In this document: positions 25,646 through 28,547 of the stretch, in pieces | Layout of the letters: every line of letters begins with the position of its first letter | How positions within the stretch are numbered: position 1 is the first letter of the stretch | DNA from: an uncultured Ruminococcus sp. | GTDB taxonomy: Bacteria > Bacillota > Clostridia > Oscillospirales > Ruminococcaceae | Assembly (NCBI GenBank): GCA_900554975.1 | Contig: USJI01000001.1 | Location: forward strand, 1 to 28,547 | Length of the DNA stretch: 28,547 nucleotides | Reading direction: 5' to 3' | Program-made: the position numbers and the translations under genes | Notes under the pieces: generated by a model | What the model was told of the DNA's origin: nothing | The model's input: only the letters and a program-made list of their open reading frames with translations | Database searches by the model: none

Positions 25646-26644
25646 ATGGAATATATAAAAATCGGGAATGTAAAAATTAAAAGGACAGCCGCCCTTGCAC
25701 CTATGGCATCGGTAGCTGACAGGGCTTACAGAATTCTCTGCCGTGAATACGGTGCGTGTTATACAGTAAGTGAACTTATTTCTGCAAAAGGGCTTTGCTA
25801 TAATGATAAAAAAACAGCTGAGCTTTGTACGGTTACACAGGCGGAACGTCCTATGGCACTTCAGCTTTTCGGAAGTGAACCGGAATTTATGAAGAAAGCG
25901 ACTGAAATATGTATGGCTTATTCTCCGGATATTATTGATATAAATATGGGTTGTCCTGTTCCTAAGGTTGTCAATAACAATTCCGGCAGTGCACTGATGA
26001 AGGATATGCAGAATGCGGCAGAAATAGTGAAAGCAGTAAAGAGCGTTTCGGGTGTTCCGGTGACGGTAAAAATAAGAAAAGGCTGGGATAAGGAAAGTGT
26101 TAATGCTGTGGAATTTGCCTGTGCTATGGAACAGGCTGGTGCTGACGCTGTTGCAGTTCACGGAAGAACAAGGGATCAGATGTATTCCGGAAAGGCTGAC
26201 TGGGATATAATAAAACAGGTCAAAGATGCAGTTTCTGTACCGGTTATCGGCAACGGCGATGTTGACAGTTTCCGCAGCTGCATGGAAATGTATGAACATA
26301 CAGGGTGTGACCTTGTCATGATAGGACGTGCGACATATGGAAATCCCTTTATTTTCAGAGAGATAGAGTGCGGACTTGAGGGGATTCCTTATGAAATGCC
26401 GACAGCCGAGGACAGAATGAAAGTCATGCTTTATCATATTAAAATGATACTCGATATGTCCGGCAGGGAAAACGAGGAACACGCTATGAAAGAGGCAAGA
26501 AAACACGCTTCGTGGTATATGAAGGGACTTTATGGTGCGGCGGCATTTCGTGCAAAATGTTACAGCCTGAACACATATGATGATGCATTGCGGCTTGCAG
26601 ATGAGTTTTTGAAACTCCAGCAGGAAGCGGCGGATACTAATTAA
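25646..26644 (+). CDS. dusB: tRNA-dihydrouridine synthase DusB-type
   Basis: This 332-aa FMN enzyme reduces uridines in the tRNA D-loop. The N-terminal APMASVADRAYR, the catalytic Cys103 in INMGCPVPKVV, VKIRKGWD, VHGRTRDQMYSGKADW and IGNGDV (FMN phosphate binding) match the Dus TIM barrel. A helical C-terminal part follows with HASWYMKGLYGA. The ATG at 25646 sits 5 nt after the AGGTGA SD; the in-frame GTG at 25637 lies inside that SD and is rejected. It ends at a bidirectional terminator shared with thrS. Confidence 0.95.
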   Translation: MEYIKIGNVKIKRTAALAPMASVADRAYRILCREYGACYTVSELISAKGLCYNDKKTAELCTVTQAERPMALQLFGSEPEFMKKATEICMAYSPDIIDINMGCPVPKVVNNNSGSALMKDMQNAAEIVKAVKSVSGVPVTVKIRKGWDKESVNAVEFACAMEQAGADAVAVHGRTRDQMYSGKADWDIIKQVKDAVSVPVIGNGDVDSFRSCMEMYEHTGCDLVMIGRATYGNPFIFREIECGLEGIPYEMPTAEDRMKVMLYHIKMILDMSGRENEEHAMKEARKHASWYMKGLYGAAAFRAKCYSLNTYDDALRLADEFLKLQQEAADTN

Positions 26645-26646
26645 AC

Positions 26647-26676
26647 AAAAAGGACGCTTTATAAAGCGTCCTTTTT
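26647..26676. terminator. bidirectional terminator between dusB and thrS
   Basis: This is a perfect 30-bp palindrome. The left arm is AAAAAGGACGCTTT (26647-26660) and its complement is 26663-26676, giving an A-run on one side and a T-run on the other. It terminates both convergent genes and shares the 10-mer AGGACGCTTT with the ptsI terminator. Confidence 0.93.
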
Positions 26677-26694
26677 TATATTCAGAAGTATTTA

Positions 26695-28547
26695 TCAGAT
26701 TTTCTTTGAAACAATTTCATCTGTAAGTCTTTCGATAAGTTCAGCAGGTGTCATTGAACCAAGGTCGCCGTCACGTCTTGAACGTACTGAAACAGTTTTT
26801 GATTCAACTTCATTATCTCCGGCAATGAGCATATAAGGAGTCTTTTCAAGCTGAGCCTGTCTTATTTTGTAACCCATCTTTTCAGCTCTGTCATCAATAG
26901 AACATCTGATTCCGAGTGCTTCAAGCTTTTCGGCAATTTCTCTTACAAACGGCAGGGGTCTGTCCGCAATAGGAATGAAACGAACCTGTTCAGGTGCAAG
27001 CCACAGCGGGAATGCTCCGGCATATTTTTCAATAAGCATTGCAAGAGTTCTTTCATAACAGCCGAGTGATGTTCTGTGGATAATGTAAGGACGTTTTCTT
27101 GTACCGTCAACATCAATATATTCCATACCAAATTTTTCAGCAAGAAGCATATCTATCTGAATTGTAACGATAGTATCTTCCTTTCCGTATACGTTCTTAT
27201 ACTGAATGTCAAGTTTAGGTCCGTAGAAGGCGGCTTCGTCAATACCTATTTCATAATTTAAATCGAGGTCTTTGAGAATCTTTTCCATGACTGTCTGTGC
27301 GTGATCCCACTGTTCAGCAGTACCCTCATACTTGTTGTTCGGGTTTGCCGGATCCCACTGTGAGAATCTGAATGTACAGCCGTCAAGAAGTCCGATAGTA
27401 CCAAGGAAATATTTTGCAAGTTCCAGACAATCCTTGAATTCTTCTTCAAGCTGGTCAGGACGGAGAATAAGGTGACCCTCGGAAATAGTAAACTGACGTA
27501 CACGGATAAGACCATGCATTTCACCGCTGTCTTCATTTCTGAAAAGTGTTGATGTTTCGCCAAGACGCATCGGAAGGTCACGATAGGAACGCTGTCTGTT
27601 TAAGAATACCTGATACTGGAAAGGACAAGTCATAGGACGAAGTGCAAAGCATTCCTTTGTTTCATCGTCAGGATCGCCCAGAACGAACATACCGTCAAGA
27701 TAGTGATCCCAGTGTCCGGAAATTTTGTAAAGTTCACGTTTTGCCATGAACGGAGTTTTTGTGAGGAGGTAACCGTGTTTCTGTTCAACATCTTCAACCC
27801 ATCTCTGGAGAAGCTGGATAACTCTTGCACCCTTTGGGAGAAGAATAGGAAGTCCCTGACCGATGTAGTCAACAGTTGTAAAGAGTTCGAGTTCACGTCC
27901 GAGTTTGTTGTGGTCACGCATTTTTGCGTCCTCAAGGGCTTTCAGATGTTCTTCGAGCTGAGATGCCTTAGGAAAAGCTGTTGCATATACTCTTGAGAGC
28001 ATCTTGTTCTTTTCAGAACCTCTCCAGTAAGCACCTGTACATGAAAGAAGTTTGAAAGCCTTTACAGGTGCAGTTGTCATAAGGTGCGGACCGGCACACA
28101 GGTCGGAAAATTCACCCTGCTTGTAGAATGAGATAGGCTCACCTTTGTCAGCGTGTTCCTGACAAAGTTCAACCTTGTATATTTCGCCTTTTTCTTCAAG
28201 TGATTTTATAGCATCCTGAGGGGACATTGTATAGCTTTCAAGCGGAATTCCCTCTTTGACAATTTTTTTCATTTCGGCTTCGATTTTTGTCAGTTCTTCA
28301 GCTGAGAATGGTTTTTCAAGGTCGAAATCATAATAGAATCCGTTGTCAATTGCCGGACCAATAGCAAGTTTTGCTTCAGGATAAAGTCTTTTTACAGCCT
28401 GAGCCAGAATGTGGGAAGCTGTGTGCCAGAAAGTTTTCTTTCCCTCGATGGAATCAAAAGTCATGACTTCAAATTCACAGTCGCTGTCAATAACAGTTCT
28501 GAGGTCTTTTACTTCACCGTTGATTTTTACACAACAGGCAGCTTTGT
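26695..28547 (-). CDS. thrS: threonyl-tRNA synthetase, 5'-truncated
   Basis: The frame runs off the window end, so the N-terminus is missing. The Met at 28464 is internal, because the ~27 codons upstream (VKINGEVKDLRT...) continue a TGS domain. Visible parts follow. The N2 editing domain has HTASH and LCAGPH, whose His/Cys residues act in removal of Ser. The class II catalytic core has MTCPFQ (Zn-binding Cys), the motif 2 region FRNEDSGEMHGLIRVRQFT and motif 3 near HRTSLGCYERTLAMLIE. The C-terminal anticodon-binding domain begins near LWLAPEQVRFIPI. The enzyme charges tRNA-Thr in the cytoplasm. Any T-box leader would lie outside the window. Confidence 0.98.
   Translation of the reverse strand, partial: KAACCVKINGEVKDLRTVIDSDCEFEVMTFDSIEGKKTFWHTASHILAQAVKRLYPEAKLAIGPAIDNGFYYDFDLEKPFSAEELTKIEAEMKKIVKEGIPLESYTMSPQDAIKSLEEKGEIYKVELCQEHADKGEPISFYKQGEFSDLCAGPHLMTTAPVKAFKLLSCTGAYWRGSEKNKMLSRVYATAFPKASQLEEHLKALEDAKMRDHNKLGRELELFTTVDYIGQGLPILLPKGARVIQLLQRWVEDVEQKHGYLLTKTPFMAKRELYKISGHWDHYLDGMFVLGDPDDETKECFALRPMTCPFQYQVFLNRQRSYRDLPMRLGETSTLFRNEDSGEMHGLIRVRQFTISEGHLILRPDQLEEEFKDCLELAKYFLGTIGLLDGCTFRFSQWDPANPNNKYEGTAEQWDHAQTVMEKILKDLDLNYEIGIDEAAFYGPKLDIQYKNVYGKEDTIVTIQIDMLLAEKFGMEYIDVDGTRKRPYIIHRTSLGCYERTLAMLIEKYAGAFPLWLAPEQVRFIPIADRPLPFVREIAEKLEALGIRCSIDDRAEKMGYKIRQAQLEKTPYMLIAGDNEVESKTVSVRSRRDGDLGSMTPAELIERLTDEIVSKKI

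Noticed and set aside
25643..26506. Long 287-codon open frame antisense to dusB
   Set aside because: The protein is low-complexity in His/Cys/Phe/Ser, resembles no family and has no SD. dusB on the other strand is complete and convincing, so this is a shadow of its codon pattern.
26695..28464. thrS as a complete 589-aa gene starting at 28464
   Set aside because: The frame stays open upstream to the window edge and encodes recognisable TGS-domain sequence, so the gene is truncated by the window and this Met is internal.

Overview
The window looks like chromosome from a low-to-mid GC Firmicute of class Clostridia, most likely an Oscillospiraceae/Ruminococcus-type gut anaerobe. The main pointers are an IspH–ribosomal protein S1 fusion gene, a TepA–YlzJ–FtsK/SpoIIIE neighbourhood, a perfect CIRCE operator before groES, Gram-positive sigma-A-like promoters with strong Shine-Dalgarno (SD) sites, and a DUF1540 protein. 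This is inference from gene content; no rRNA or tRNA is present to place the organism. Nearly all of it is core chromosome. I see no IS element, phage gene, CRISPR array or tRNA.

Layout. 1-3262 (+): the 3' part of a fructose-type PTS permease (fruA, cut by the window edge), then ptsH and ptsI, ending in a bidirectional terminator. 3350-9391 (-): two transcription units. One is trmN6–rsmI–pyridoxal kinase, from a clear promoter at 5796-5824. The other is response regulator–histidine kinase–HtrA protease, from a promoter at 9459-9487. 9392-9733: divergent control region holding that promoter and the groES promoter with CIRCE. 9734-11681 (+): groES–groEL and a terminator.

11878-21949 (+): a long, tightly packed run from a near-consensus promoter at 11777-11805. 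It encodes a TepA-type ClpP-fold protein, a 51-aa YlzJ-like protein, UppP, FtsK/SpoIIIE, a ComEC-like metallo-beta-lactamase-fold protein with a DUF3006 partner, a BaiN/HI0933-type flavoprotein, Cmk, PlsC and IspH–S1. 22033-22851 (+): an SGNH-hydrolase lipoprotein. 22917-23099 (-): a DUF1540 protein. 23331-25577 (+): a 748-aa membrane-anchored protein of unknown function. 25646-26644 (+): DusB. 26695-28547 (-): threonyl-tRNA synthetase, cut by the window edge.

Together the genes cover sugar uptake and phosphoryl relay, rRNA/tRNA modification and charging, protein folding, envelope stress sensing, and envelope/isoprenoid/lipid biogenesis coupled to chromosome segregation and translation. The most interesting signals are four. 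First, the IspH–S1 gene carries its own internal promoter-like sequence, a perfect SD with an in-frame ATG, and an abrupt codon-usage change at that ATG. Second, HPr has Lys in place of regulatory Ser46. Third, the fruA fragment has strikingly different codon use. Fourth, terminator-like hairpins sit directly against the SD of two downstream genes. I found no clearly new multi-gene system.
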